Assembly (NCBI RefSeq): GCF_026262505.1
Contig: NC_067207.1
Span: 2,674,252 to 2,738,251 of the forward strand
DNA length: 64,000 nt
Source: Trichomonas vaginalis G3
Lineage: Eukaryota; Parabasalia; Trichomonadida; Trichomonadidae
Direction: 5' to 3'
Position 1 is the stretch's first letter, and each line of letters begins with the position of its first letter. Below the pieces are notes generated by a model. The model saw nothing but the letters and a program-made list of their open reading frames with translations. It did not search any database and was not told where the DNA came from. A program made the position numbers and the translations under genes. This document shows, piece after piece, positions 8,742 through 18,910 of the stretch.

Positions 8742-11700
8742 ATGAACAAAAACGGAACAGCTAAAATGAATGATAATCAAATTAGAGCAGAAGGTAGAAG
8801 GTTATTTAAACGCTTCTATAACATTCCTGATGGTGTTAATCCTAAAACTCGTAGAAGCTATTTAAATGAAGCAATAGATGCATATGAAGGGTTTGACATT
8901 TCATCAGAAAGTGAGAGATTAGCGAGAATGTTAAATGTTAATATTGATTTCTATTATTGTGATCCTCAACCAGAAGACGTGGACATAAATAAGGTAGACT
9001 TTCCATTAGTGGAATCAATAATGATAGATCCAGAATTTGAAACAGTAAATATTTTATTAACACAGAGTCCATGTGGAAAACTTCACGCTGACAGAATAAC
9101 AGACGTTGAAGCACTCACCGGCTATAAAGTTTGTCCATTGTAAAGAAGAAGTTTATTCTATCCGTGATGATCCAGAAAGGAAAACCAAAGAAGATTTTTA
9201 AAGCATTGTGAGAAATGTAAAGAAAATAATGGGAGATTAATTCAAGACGTTCAGTTGCAAAAGACACAGCAACCATATGCACCACATATTACGAAACAGA
9301 AGATATATCAGTGGTTATTAGCTCACAATTTGCAGAATATTATAAACCGACAAGATATTATATTACTTTTGACTTTGAAACATTAGAGACTAAAGAAGAA
9401 TTACAACTTTCTGAGTGTGCAACTTTGAATGCTTACTTAAAACCATTCATGGTATCATCAACAGTTAAATTAAATGATAAAACATACACAAGGAATTTTT
9501 GCTTAACTTCGAGTGATTCTTTTATTTCTGATTGGATTGAGTTTTTATTTTCAACCTGTTCATTAGTTGTTGAATCATAGATTGAACAATACAATGAATT
9601 ATTGAAGTCGCAAACGGTGGGGACTTTGTCTCATACATTAAATGAAAAACAGAAGGAAGCATTTAAAGAACTTCTAGATGAGGAATTCAATAAAGTGAAT
9701 ATCATAGGTTTTAATTCGGGAAAGTTTGATTTAAATTTAATTCTTCGTGATTTAAACACTGCAAAATGGAAAATAAAATCAATGCTGGGTTCATCTTCTC
9801 AATTTAAGCAAGTCATTGTAAAGAAAACAAACGTTCCATATGAATTAAGATTTATTGACATCAGAAATTATATAGCGGGTGGGACATTAGACCAATTCAC
9901 TCAAGATTTCGGAAACAATAAATCACGTGTTAAATCCTTTTTCCCTTATCAATTCATCACATGGGAAAATTACGAAGAAGAATTATATAAAGTGGAACCA
10001 TTCACTCAAGATTCATTTTATTCAGCATTAACTCAAGAAACTATATCAGATAGTGATTATCAAATATATCTCAATGATGCTAAAAATTTTAAGAATAGAT
10101 TAGAATATTTTATTCATTATTGCAATAAAGATGTTGAAATTATGATTGACCCAATTGATAAAATTATTGAAGAAACATTTGTTTATAAAATTGACACGCT
10201 TCATAATCTTTCTTTATCATCGAATGCTTCAATGATTCGTTACGCTTTAGCATATAAAGACTTTAATCCTAATGAAAAATATCCTGAGGAAGAGATAGAA
10301 TCAAGTTTTGAATTAACGAAAAAGTATTGGAAATATAAAATTGAATCATATAAGAAACAAGATGAAGAAGCAGAAGAGATACTAAAAATAATGTTTCAAT
10401 GGACGATTTTCAATACTATCACGATTTAATCCTTTCATCTAAATGCAAAATGTGTGGTAAAGCGTTTACATATGCAAATAAACCAACATTGGATAGAATC
10501 GATAATGAAAAACCACATACCAAAGAAAATTGTCAGTTAATGTGTTGTTATTGCAATGTCGTAAAATCAAATAAAGATGAAGATGTTCAACGTTTAAGAA
10601 TCAATTTAAGAAATTATGCATTAAAAAATAATTTACCAATGACTTTAGATTCAGTTGAAGCTTATCACATTCTCCGTAATGGAATTACTGGTGTCTATCA
10701 AATGTTCAACATAGAGTAAATCTTAAAGGAATCACACACATTAATAAACTTTCATATAGTCCAGAAACTAAAACTGTATCAAATGAGGACACCACCAACA
10801 TCATGACTCATTTCGTTTGTGTTGATTTTAATTCATTATATCCTTCATCATTTTCATCTAATCCTCATGATTTCATTCAATATACTGACCATAAAATGTA
10901 TATGCCGGAAGATTGAATGGTGTTATCATTTGTGATACAGCAACAAAGAAAGCAAAAGCACTGGGAATTATTAGAAAGAAAAATACTTTATTCGTGGCTG
11001 AAGTAAAGGGTCACATTGATGAAAAATACATTAATGATTACATAAACTTTTTACCGATAATAAGAAACTTAGATATTATCACAGATGAAAAAACAATTGG
11101 CAGTTTTATGTATAATTACATGAAATCAAACAATCTACCAGTTGACCAGAAACAGAGGAAATTAACTCAGTTAGCATCAACACACAACCAATATCAACCA
11201 TTTTCTTCTTATTATCTTTGGTATCTAATAGACAGATTTCATTTTATCATCGATGATATTCAATCAATTTTAACATTTACTAAAAACACTTGTTTTAATG
11301 AATTTGCGAACAAATTTATGAACGAAAGACAAAAGGCTGAATTAGAAGGAAATAAAGGCAAAAGTTTATTTTGCAAGATTTCACTTAATGGATCATATGG
11401 TTACGATGCAATGAATACATAAAATTACGCAAAGACTAAAATAATGAATGCACAGAAGGCACGCGTTGCATGTATGTCAAATAAGTTTAAAAACATAAGA
11501 GAAATAGGTGAGGATACATATCAAGTGATGCTTAAAGATAGATTTTATAGATGTGATACATGTTTACAAGAGGCATTCTTCACTTTAGATAACGCTAAAT
11601 ACTGGTATTTGGTTTTCATTTATGATTTTATGTATAAATGCATGGATGTTAATCGTTTTCATTTCATTGAAGGTGATACTGATTCATCTTATTGGGCAAT

Positions 11701-12202
11701 CGCTGGCGACCCAAATCTTCCTAACACTCAAGCATTTCAAGCAATTGTTACCGATAAACAATTTTATGATAAAAACATTTTCAAATTCACACCATTTGAT
11801 TTCTTCTGTTTTGATGAGAAATTTAAACCTAAATTAAAGAATAAAGCTGAAGAAAAAGCACATGAAAAGAAGTTATTGGGTTTAGCAATTGAGAAACAAG
11901 GTGATAACATGGTTGCTTTATGCCCTAAGTGTTATACATCATTCAACGGTTCAATTGATGGAAGTGATTTTAAAAAGATTGCACAAAAAATGAAAGTTGT
12001 TAGTTTACGACAAAATAAACAATTAACACCTAAAAATTATTTGGATATAATAAATGATAAAGTGATATTTGATGGTCAGAATATTAATTTACAACTTAAA
12101 AACGGGTCAATGACTCGCTTAACAATTGGTAAGACTGCATTAACAGGAGCACACACTAAGGCTGTATGTTGTGAAAATGGATGTTGTATGCCATTTATTT
12201 AA
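8742..12202 (+). pseudogene. Family-B (protein-primed type) DNA polymerase of copy B
   Basis: Motifs in the right order identify a viral/organellar-type family-B polymerase: exonuclease motif I (FDFETLET, near 9,375), exonuclease motif II (GFNSGKFDLNLILRDL, near 9,710), palm motif A (DFNSLYPS, near 10,830), motif B (KISLNGSYGYD, near 11,380) and motif C (GDTDSSYW, near 11,670). It would replicate the element, probably by protein priming as in other Polintons. An HNH-like segment sits between the exonuclease and palm regions (separate entry). The gene is decayed, with about four breaks, so this copy looks dead for autonomous replication. Confidence 0.85.
10399..10719 (+). other. HNH-like zinc-binding segment inside the polymerase gene
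   Basis: This open segment has CKMCGKAF, then TLDRIDNEKPHTKENCQLMC and YCNVVKSNKD: two CxxC-type pairs flanking a DRIDN..H....N core, as in HNH/endonuclease-VII-like ββα-metal folds. It lies between exonuclease and palm motifs. It may be a domain native to trichomonad Maverick polymerases (my recollection of related proteins favours this) rather than a mobile intein or intron endonuclease; no intein splice-site blocks are visible around it. Confidence 0.65.
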
Positions 12203-12377
12203 TACAATTTAAAAACGTAGGGGTTGAGTCATGAATTTAAAATTTTATTTTTAATAAAATGCCACAGAAGAGACAAAAGGAACCGTTAATGATGCAATTC
12301 AATATGTAAATAATGGTTTTGATACTATGATTCAAAGAGGTGGGCACCCTTAAAACATTTATTTTATTTTTATATAA

Positions 12378-12719
12378 ATGGATAATGTAGATTTAGAAAT
12401 TTTAATTGATGATTTAGTATTTTATCAAAATTTTCTTGATTATTACGATTTAAAAGCATATCTCCAAAAACATAATAACAATATAACGGGTGATGATATG
12501 GGTTATTATTATCGGTATTATAAAAATGAAATTTTGAAATATCATGATAAAATAATTTCTAAAATTAAAGACAAAATTAAAAATAATGAATATACAAAGG
12601 GAAAAACTAAATCACAACTTAAACAATTGAAAGATTTCAAAAATAAAGTATTAACAGAAGAAGATATTGATGAATTATATAAATTATATAATCCTGAGCC
12701 GCAAAAGCCAAAGGAATAA
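12378..12719 (+). CDS. Lys-rich Maverick protein ahead of integrase, unknown
   Basis: 113 residues, starting MDNVDLEILIDDLVFYQNF right after the promoter-like TTTATTTTTATATAAATG. It is helical and Lys/Tyr-rich, ending in a Pro/Lys tail (NPEPQKPKE). The next gene is the integrase. It may be a separate small protein or an N-terminal region belonging with the integrase; I cannot decide. No family is recognised. Confidence 0.45.
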   Translation: MDNVDLEILIDDLVFYQNFLDYYDLKAYLQKHNNNITGDDMGYYYRYYKNEILKYHDKIISKIKDKIKNNEYTKGKTKSQLKQLKDFKNKVLTEEDIDELYKLYNPEPQKPKE

Positions 12720-12785
12720 AAGCCAAAGAAGAAAAAGCCGAAAACAACACCAAAAGAGAAAGTAGCAAATGTTCAACAGCTAAAG

Positions 12786-13967
12786 GTGCAAAACGCCCAG
12801 GTCCTTCAGACCATAAATGATGCACAAGCTTTAATTTATGATTCATTAGTTAAACCATATTCAGCCCGACTTTTAAATGAAGATCAACTTTTGGAATTCA
12901 TCCTTCAACATAAACTCGAAGCGGGAAAGTATATCAAACCTTTATATACAACATATTTAAAACAAATGAATAAAATACATTCAGAATTAATGAAAGGAAA
13001 ATCAACAACTAAAACTTCATCATCCAAAATCAAAGCAGATAAAATTAAACCACTTGCAACACCAAAACCTCCAACGGTAGTACCTCCTCCTTCAGTTAAT
13101 CCTTCATCATTCACTTTATTATATCCATTTCAAACATTAAAGAAGCAAAAAGATTTTAAAAAGGATTTCAAAATATTAAATAAACCAACTGACCCAAAAA
13201 TTCAACCGTTAAAGGAAAAATTTAATCGCCCTTCATTTGCACCATATCCATATTCATACGAAATCGATCATTTAGAATATTCAAAAGGAAACGTTACTTA
13301 TTTATTTGCCATTAACATTAACACCAGATATTTATATTGCATTCCGGTGAAAGGGAAAACAGAACAGGAAACAAGAAGAGCTATACAATACTTACTAGAT
13401 CATGAAAGAGTAGATAATATAAGGGGTGATGGTGATAAAGGATTTCAGGCAGCTATGGCTCATTATTTCCCACAAATTAATTTTTACTTTTCATCCTCTC
13501 CATATACGTTTCATAATAAAATAGTTGATGCGGTAATGAGAACTCTTAGAGATGCGTTAGGGGTTAACGGTCAGATATACTGGGATGGAAATCATGACTC
13601 CATCATACAACAGTTAGTATATTATTACAATAATACATGGCATAGAACTATAAACATGAAACCAATGGAAATGAAAAATGATATTTCAAAAGAATGGGAA
13701 TATATTAGAAAGCAAATGGAAAGGTTAAATGATGTTAAACGTGAACAAATTAATTCGGGGCTCATGAATTTTAAACAAGGGGATAAAGTTTTGATTCATC
13801 TCGATTATGGAAAAACTGATAAATCAATGACAAAAAGAAGACGAAGATTTGACACAATAGCTGAATTTGTTAGATATATTAACGGCAATGCATTAGTTGA
13901 AGTTGACAATAAATTAATAGAAATTCCGATTTATTTTATTACTCCATTATATTTAAATAATATTTAA
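12786..13967 (+). CDS. Maverick retroviral-like integrase, copy B
   Basis: Open for 393 codons. A helical N-terminal part and a Pro/Thr/Ser linker (TPKPPTVVPPPSVNP, about residues 95-110) precede the RNase-H-like core: SYEIDHLEYSKGNVTYLFAI (first acidic strand), DNIRGDGDKGF (second acidic residue) and HNKIVDAVMRTLRDALG (third-motif helix). A C-terminal basic beta domain follows (KQGDKVLIHLDYGKTDKS, RRRFDTIAEFVRY). It would insert element DNA into target sites. The left edge of the frame has no nearby ATG, so the true start is uncertain. The core looks whole. Its first residues share an AQVLQTI-coding stretch with the fibre gene of the same element. Confidence 0.8.
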   Translation: MQNAQVLQTINDAQALIYDSLVKPYSARLLNEDQLLEFILQHKLEAGKYIKPLYTTYLKQMNKIHSELMKGKSTTKTSSSKIKADKIKPLATPKPPTVVPPPSVNPSSFTLLYPFQTLKKQKDFKKDFKILNKPTDPKIQPLKEKFNRPSFAPYPYSYEIDHLEYSKGNVTYLFAININTRYLYCIPVKGKTEQETRRAIQYLLDHERVDNIRGDGDKGFQAAMAHYFPQINFYFSSSPYTFHNKIVDAVMRTLRDALGVNGQIYWDGNHDSIIQQLVYYYNNTWHRTINMKPMEMKNDISKEWEYIRKQMERLNDVKREQINSGLMNFKQGDKVLIHLDYGKTDKSMTKRRRRFDTIAEFVRYINGNALVEVDNKLIEIPIYFITPLYLNNI

Positions 13968-13987
13968 TTTTTTTTATTTCGTAAGAA

Positions 13988-14284
13988 ATGAGTGACAACA
14001 AAGCATCCAAGAGTCCTGATTCAATTAAGATTCAGAGTCCAGACGATGAATATAAAAAGAAACTAAACAGAATTAAATCAAAAATATGCTATTATAAAAA
14101 GAAGCCGCAATGTGGTGGGGCTGAAAACGATAAAGATAGGAAAGAAATAATCGAAAAATTAGAAACTTACCGTTCAATCCTTAAACTGAGTGAAGCAAAA
14201 ATAAAAGAATTTAATAGAATAAATAAATTGATTGGAAGAGATGAATTTAATAAAGATGAATTTTTAAACTCAATCCAAATTTAA
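13988..14284 (+). CDS. Small coiled-coil Maverick protein, 98 aa
   Basis: Starts 20 bases after the integrase stop, with the usual leader (TTTTTTTATTTCGTAAGAAATG). Ser/Asp-rich head, then a Lys/Ile-rich helical region with possible coiled coil (RKEIIEKLETYRSILKLSEAKIKEF). No known family. Close spacing and the shared leader suggest expression with the integrase or as a separate late gene. Confidence 0.45.
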   Translation: MSDNKASKSPDSIKIQSPDDEYKKKLNRIKSKICYYKKKPQCGGAENDKDRKEIIEKLETYRSILKLSEAKIKEFNRINKLIGRDEFNKDEFLNSIQI

Positions 14285-14386
14285 TTTTTTCAGTGCTACC
14301 ATGTTACCATGTCAATTAACTTCTCTTAAAAATGATGACAACATGACATTTTGACAACAACACAGGAAATAAAATTTTGTTATCAG

Positions 14387-14569
14387 TTATTTTATCATCA
14401 TTTTATTAAGTTCATCTTTAGTTAATAATTTGAATGGATTCGCTAATGTTCCACCTTGAGTCACAACACTTGCCCCGGCTAATTGTGAAGAACCTGGGAT
14501 AAGTACTCCATGAAATGATTTCATTGGTATCATTAATTTAGAAATAGTTGGCTTAATTAATTTTGTCAT
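14387..14569 (-). CDS. Small Maverick protein, 60 aa, unknown
   Basis: Starts MTKLIKPTISKLMIPMKSF and ends FKLLTKDELNKMMIK. The start lies behind ATTTTTATCATAAATG, the element-type leader. The C-terminal LLTKDELNK resembles LLTRQQLEKLLK in the next small gene (14629-14772), so the two may be distant duplicates. Function unknown. Confidence 0.4.
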   Translation of the reverse strand: MTKLIKPTISKLMIPMKSFHGVLIPGSSQLAGASVVTQGGTLANPFKLLTKDELNKMMIK

Positions 14570-14628
14570 TTATGATAAAAATAAAATTGCATAATTTAAA
14601 TTTTTTTCTTTCTCATTTTCTCATTTTC

Positions 14629-14772
14629 TCATTTTCTCATTTTCTCATCCTGTTTTGGTTTCAGCAACTTTTCAAGTTGTTGTCTTGTCAGTAACTTTAA
14701 TTTTAACTTTGGATCAAATATTGGGTTTCCATCTTTATCTCTTCCAATAACACCATATGGTAGAATCTTCAT
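14629..14772 (-). CDS. Small Maverick protein, 47 aa
   Basis: Starts MKILPYGVIGRDKDGNPIFD, with a Lys-rich helical tail, and is read from TTTTTATTTTAGTATAAATG. Its 3' end runs into a short GAGAAAAT tandem repeat (14610-14650). Similar in style to 14387-14569, which follows on the same strand. No family is recognised. Confidence 0.4.
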   Translation of the reverse strand: MKILPYGVIGRDKDGNPIFDPKLKLKLLTRQQLEKLLKPKQDEKMRK

Positions 14773-14867
14773 TTATACTAAAATAAAAATTTAAATTATA
14801 CCGTTTGCTCTTTTGGAGCTCAGGACTTTCAGTCCGTTCTAAAGTTTGTTTCACAAACATTGAGCGT

Positions 14868-16977
14868 TCATTGAACTCTATACCATGCGAATACAGTCAT
14901 AAATGGTGGCATATAATCTTCACCCGAGCCTGTTGGATTTGTTGTGAAAGTATGGGCATGATTTCCTGCGGTTCCACAGAAAATACCTGCGCTTGAATCT
15001 ACTGGGTCACTTGAAATATCATATCTATCCATTCCCTGTCTATCCGAACCTGCTGCAAGATTTCTATAACCTCTTTTTGTTATTGAATGTGAATGACTAC
15101 CTGTTGTGTTTGTAGTTCCCGTATGAGTGTGCGGTGGAAGGTTTGCTTCTTTAATTTTCTTCGAACCTCCCGTTTGCTTTGAATATCTAGCACAGTATAA
15201 GAATTTGTCTACAATCTGCTTCCACGTACCAAAACCTAAAACTGTTTCTGGATTTGTTGAATTCATTGACGTATAAATAGAACCAATGGGGTAAATCATC
15301 TCAAGAATTGTATTTAATCCATTATGAATATTGAATTTATTATATAATATTGAATTTGGGTGAGTATTTAAAACTGGTCTTGTTATCAATATTAACGTAT
15401 TATTTTTGAAAATTGCTTTTCTAACATCTTGAAATTTTATGATTTCAGACCAGTTTCTTCCATCACTACTGATGTTTACTAAATCACCACATCCTAAAGC
15501 AATGAAATACCCATCAATATAAAATAATTTGTAAATCTATAATTTCGAGTAAGTTTTGGAGTGAATGAATAAACCAATTCCCAATTTGATAAATCTTGTG
15601 ATAAATAAATATGTCTGTTATAACTTACAGGATATGAATAGACCATATCACCTGAAACGAGAACATAAACATTTGATCCATAACATAAAGCTTCAATGTC
15701 TCCATCAGCTTGAAAAATTTGTTCAAATTGACCTTGTGGTATTGAAGATGATCTATAAATTTTATCATTTTGTAGGATAAAATACATGTTGTTAATGTAA
15801 TACCACTTACTTGTATAATCAATTTCCAAATCTGATGACATCATACTAAACATATAATAATTTATCCCATCCTCACTAATGAAAATTTGATTGACTTCAT
15901 AAATTAGTACCCATTTATTATTAACGCATCTAATAGGATTATTTGGATATTTAAATTTAGCATCTTGATTTAAATTACATTTGAACCATTGGATACAATC
16001 GAATGAATAACAAGGGCAAAAATCATCTCCAACCGTTATCATTCCCATAAATTTACCGTTATTATATTCAACATATAAAATTCTTGGATTAATGATTGGC
16101 TTTCGTGTATCAGGATTCAAACAGATGGAGTAAATGATTCATAGTTTTTAAAATCATTTGTTTTAAAATAATAAAGCACTCCAGCTGTATAAAATAAATA
16201 CATGGTCACTCCATCGAAACATATCCATTCAAAAGAATCTATATCAAAGGTTTTATCTGATGATTTCATAAAATTTAAAAATGGTGGAGTAAAATAGACC
16301 TCTGATTGTTTTATTTCTTCATTAACAAATGATATATCAGCTTTCTTTGTTAACTCAGTATTAATGAATGAAATAACTTTTTCCTTATCTGCTTTCTTCT
16401 CTAACTCATCATTAACATAAGTTTTATCTGCTTTAAGGTCTAAACATCCTGAAACCCATTCTGTATCAGCTTTAACTTTAAAAGTCTCCAATGTCCATTC
16501 ATGATACCATTCAACCTTTTCTTTAATTTCATTATCTTTTTCATCAACATAAACCAAATTTGCCTTCTTATTTAATTCACTATCCACATATTCCTTATCT
16601 GCTTTCTTCATTATGTCATTTAGGAAACCTTCTATGAATTCCTCATTTAAATTAAATCTTCCAATCTTCAAAACTTTAGGAAATGCATTTAATGCGTAAT
16701 ATCTCTGTTCTTCTGGTGGAATTGATGTTATATCATCCGTTATTCCTTTAATTTTTGAATTCATAAATAAAATTTCTTTTATATTTGATATCACTGCACC
16801 GCCTTTGCAAACGAATTCGAAATGGTCATTTTTCAATACTATCTCCAAATCTCCATATTTCAACCTTTGCGTTTGTTCTGCCGTCTTTGAATTATATGCA
16901 TATATGGCGTATGTAATGGTCTGAAGGACCTGGGCGCTTTGCGCCTTAAGTTGTTGTGGTTGCTGTTGTTTAATCAT
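14868..16977 (-). pseudogene. Phage-like fibre protein of Maverick copy B
   Basis: The N-terminal open part (16117-16977) carries several KADKxYVD/KADKTYVND repeats typical of phage fibre shafts. The middle (15494-16120) is beta-rich (…NNKWVLIYEVNQIFISEDG…), as in sialidase-like or beta-propeller blades. The C-terminal part (14868-15389) is a clear short-tail-fibre type domain: MIYPIGSIYTSMNSTNPETV, GFGTWKQIVDKFLYC, two HTH/HSH-rich loops (PPHTHTGTTNTTGSHSH), and a terminal MPPFMTVFAWYR. I infer a receptor-binding spike. About two breaks. The first residues reuse the AQVLQTI stretch found at the integrase. Confidence 0.75.
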
Positions 16978-17001
16978 TTATTACGATTTAAAAATAAATA
17001 T

Positions 17002-17712
17002 TTAATCCGTTATCTCATCAGCTATTTTCTCTATTTGAAATTGCCATAATATTTCATTCATAAATTCTAAATCACAATCAAATAGGTCAGTTATTCTAAA
17101 TTTAATATTTGATAAATCTTTTGAATGAAGAATAAATGAATTCCCGGATAATTGAAATGGATATGATAAAGAAAATGTGTTTAAGTTGATGGATAAAATG
17201 TTTTGTATTGATGGGTAAGAGTTAGGGTCTAATGTTTGATGTGAAAATCTCATTGGGGTATTAACTTTATCACATTTGATTAAAATGAAATTGGAACCAG
17301 TGTCAGAATACAAAACATCCCCAACATCTTTTTCAAAATTTAATATCCCCAACAATGAACGAAGATGAGGAGTACAAAATTTAATTTTCAGCGGAAATTT
17401 AATAAGGTTATTTATTTCATCAAGTTCAAAAAGTTTATCAGGTTTTGATTTAAAATTTTCTTCATACCATACGATAAATGATTCATTTAAATAACTTAAA
17501 ATCGTGTTAATATCCCATTTCGCTATCACATTATTTATATACATATCATACGTTTTTTCATGGTCATCTTTAATAAATGATATATAATCTGAAGGGTCTA
17601 AAAGAATGGGATTAAATTTACCACTCACAGAAACGAGAGTAACATTATAAATTCCGCTAACTGTTAAATTTAATTCACAGTTATTATTCGAAATAATATT
17701 GATAATTGACAT
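17002..17712 (-). CDS. Conserved Maverick structural protein (LRSLLG family), copy B
   Basis: 236 residues, beta-rich, starting MSIINIISNNNCELNLTVSG. Motifs TPHLRSLLGILNF and LSNIKFRITDLF recur in the decayed counterpart of copy C (25058-25790: MSHRVQLLLGAYHMTF and a 'qFRLVDF' ending), so this is a conserved component of the virion-like module. Likely a minor capsid or collar protein; the exact role is unknown. Divergent from the capsid-type gene at 17732 with only 19 bases between. Confidence 0.5.
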   Translation of the reverse strand: MSIINIISNNNCELNLTVSGIYNVTLVSVSGKFNPILLDPSDYISFIKDDHEKTYDMYINNVIAKWDINTILSYLNESFIVWYEENFKSKPDKLFELDEINNLIKFPLKIKFCTPHLRSLLGILNFEKDVGDVLYSDTGSNFILIKCDKVNTPMRFSHQTLDPNSYPSIQNILSINLNTFSLSYPFQLSGNSFILHSKDLSNIKFRITDLFDCDLEFMNEILWQFQIEKIADEITD

Positions 17713-17731
17713 TTTTTTTACGATTAAAAAT
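17713..17731. promoter_or_regulatory. Divergent Maverick promoter, 17712(-)/17732(+)
   Basis: Nineteen bases (TTTTTTTACGATTAAAAAT) separate two divergent ATGs. The pattern, a T-run on one side and an A-run on the other of a short ACGAT core, matches the divergent promoters at 2280 and 4924. Confidence 0.45.
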
Positions 17732-18211
17732 ATGGTAAAGCGTTATTTTCCAGTGATAAATAAAACTAGAATAAGATTACCTCAAGAATTCATAAATTCA
17801 ACGAATAAGAAATTCATTCATGTTATAAATTTTAGTGTTTTCAGAAAATATGAGTCAGTGTCATATTCATCAACAGGTTATATTTCACTTCATTCAAATT
17901 TAGTTCAATCAAACCCATATAATGACCATTTCATAAGATTTTCAGATGGTATTAAAAATGTAATTGATAGATTAAAATATGAACAGATTGACAATATCGA
18001 ATTTTTGGAATTTTGGTTTAAATATCCCAATGGAAAAAAGATTGAAGTTAAAGATAAAGCTGATACTATAACAAAAACAATTACAATGACCGATCCGGAT
18101 AGTGGGGAACAAAAAGAAATAAAACAAACGATAGAAACTGGTGAAAGGTCAATTATTATTGATTATGATTCAAAGGATTATTATTCGATAATGTTAATGC
18201 TTGAATATTAA
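17732..18211 (+). CDS. Candidate minor capsid (penton-like) protein, copy B
   Basis: 159 residues from the ATG at 17732, chosen because it directly follows the shared promoter. The segment TGYISLHSNLVQSNPYNDHFIRFSDG and then FLEFWFKYPNGKK parallels the C-terminal motifs of the genes at 4942 and 27969 (HASFS…N..Y…, FQVWFTTDGR), and the protein ends with a hydrophobic strand (YYSIMLMLEY) as the copy C protein does. It is much shorter than those, so it may be a compact version. Vertex role inferred. Confidence 0.45.
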   Translation: MVKRYFPVINKTRIRLPQEFINSTNKKFIHVINFSVFRKYESVSYSSTGYISLHSNLVQSNPYNDHFIRFSDGIKNVIDRLKYEQIDNIEFLEFWFKYPNGKKIEVKDKADTITKTITMTDPDSGEQKEIKQTIETGERSIIIDYDSKDYYSIMLMLEY

Positions 18212-18549
18212 ATAGCCTTAACAAAGAATTTTTCAAGTGATATTTTATATTCATCAACTATTTTATTATAAATATCATTATATGTTAAATGAAGTTCAGT
18301 TGTTGTTCCGTTCTTTGATATCTTAATTGTGCTAATATCCTTTATAGGATTTATTTTTGCAACTGTTCCGCAGCATGAAACCTCATCATCTATGAAAAAT
18401 TGAATCTTAACGTCTGAATCTTGAACATCACAAAGAATGGCGATAATGTGAATTAATGATTCATAAGGTAAAATAATTAAACCGGATTGGTCAATTAAAT
18501 TTATTATTGAATCATAATTATTAATTATTATATCACGGTAAATTTTCAT
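18208..18549 (-). CDS. Conserved Maverick protein with Cys-Cys-Gly motif
   Basis: 113 residues read here, containing DDEVSCCGTVAKINPIKDISTI. The counterpart in copy C (26030-26305) has DPEIECCGQTPPFMKIGNIRII in the same position. A conserved CCG flanked by an acidic residue suggests a metal site or disulphide. Both are minus-strand and followed upstream by a Pro/Ser/Asn-rich coding remnant, so the true protein may be longer. It overlaps the end of 17732-18211 by four bases. No family known. Confidence 0.5.
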   Translation of the reverse strand: MKIYRDIIINNYDSIINLIDQSGLIILPYESLIHIIAILCDVQDSDVKIQFFIDDEVSCCGTVAKINPIKDISTIKISKNGTTTELHLTYNDIYNKIVDEYKISLEKFFVKAI

Positions 18550-18880
18550 TAATTCAGAATTAATGTCTATTTTATATGGGTTCTCGATGTTTGATGAAAG
18601 AGGTGGGGGGTATGTTGGATAAGTGGGAATTTCAACAGGTTCTTTACCAGGTTCAGATAAAATGATTGGGTCTCCATTCTCATGGTTTTCTTCATTCTCC
18701 TCATTCTTCGGTAAGTCACGAGTTAATAAATTTGGTTGAGTTGCTGACCTTGTTAATTCGGGCTAACATTAACTTTAACATTTTGAATAATTCGTGATTT
18801 ATCATCATTTACGTTATAACCAACCGTAATCTCTGCTTTTGCGTTAGTGTTCTTTTGACTAGTGAAACGTCTTCTCATTT
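18550..18880 (-). pseudogene. Pro/Asn-rich coding remnant upstream of the CCG gene
   Basis: Between the CCG gene and an ATG at about 18,879 (behind TTTTTTTATTCGAATATAAATG) the minus strand has coding-like sequence rich in Asn, Glu and Pro (e.g. NLLTRDLPKNEENEENHEN). The equivalent place in copy C (26302-26529) is also low-complexity. Probably a disordered head region or small separate gene, decayed. Confidence 0.35.
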
Positions 18881-18910
18881 ATATTCGAATAAAAAAATAT
18901 ATTTAAACTT

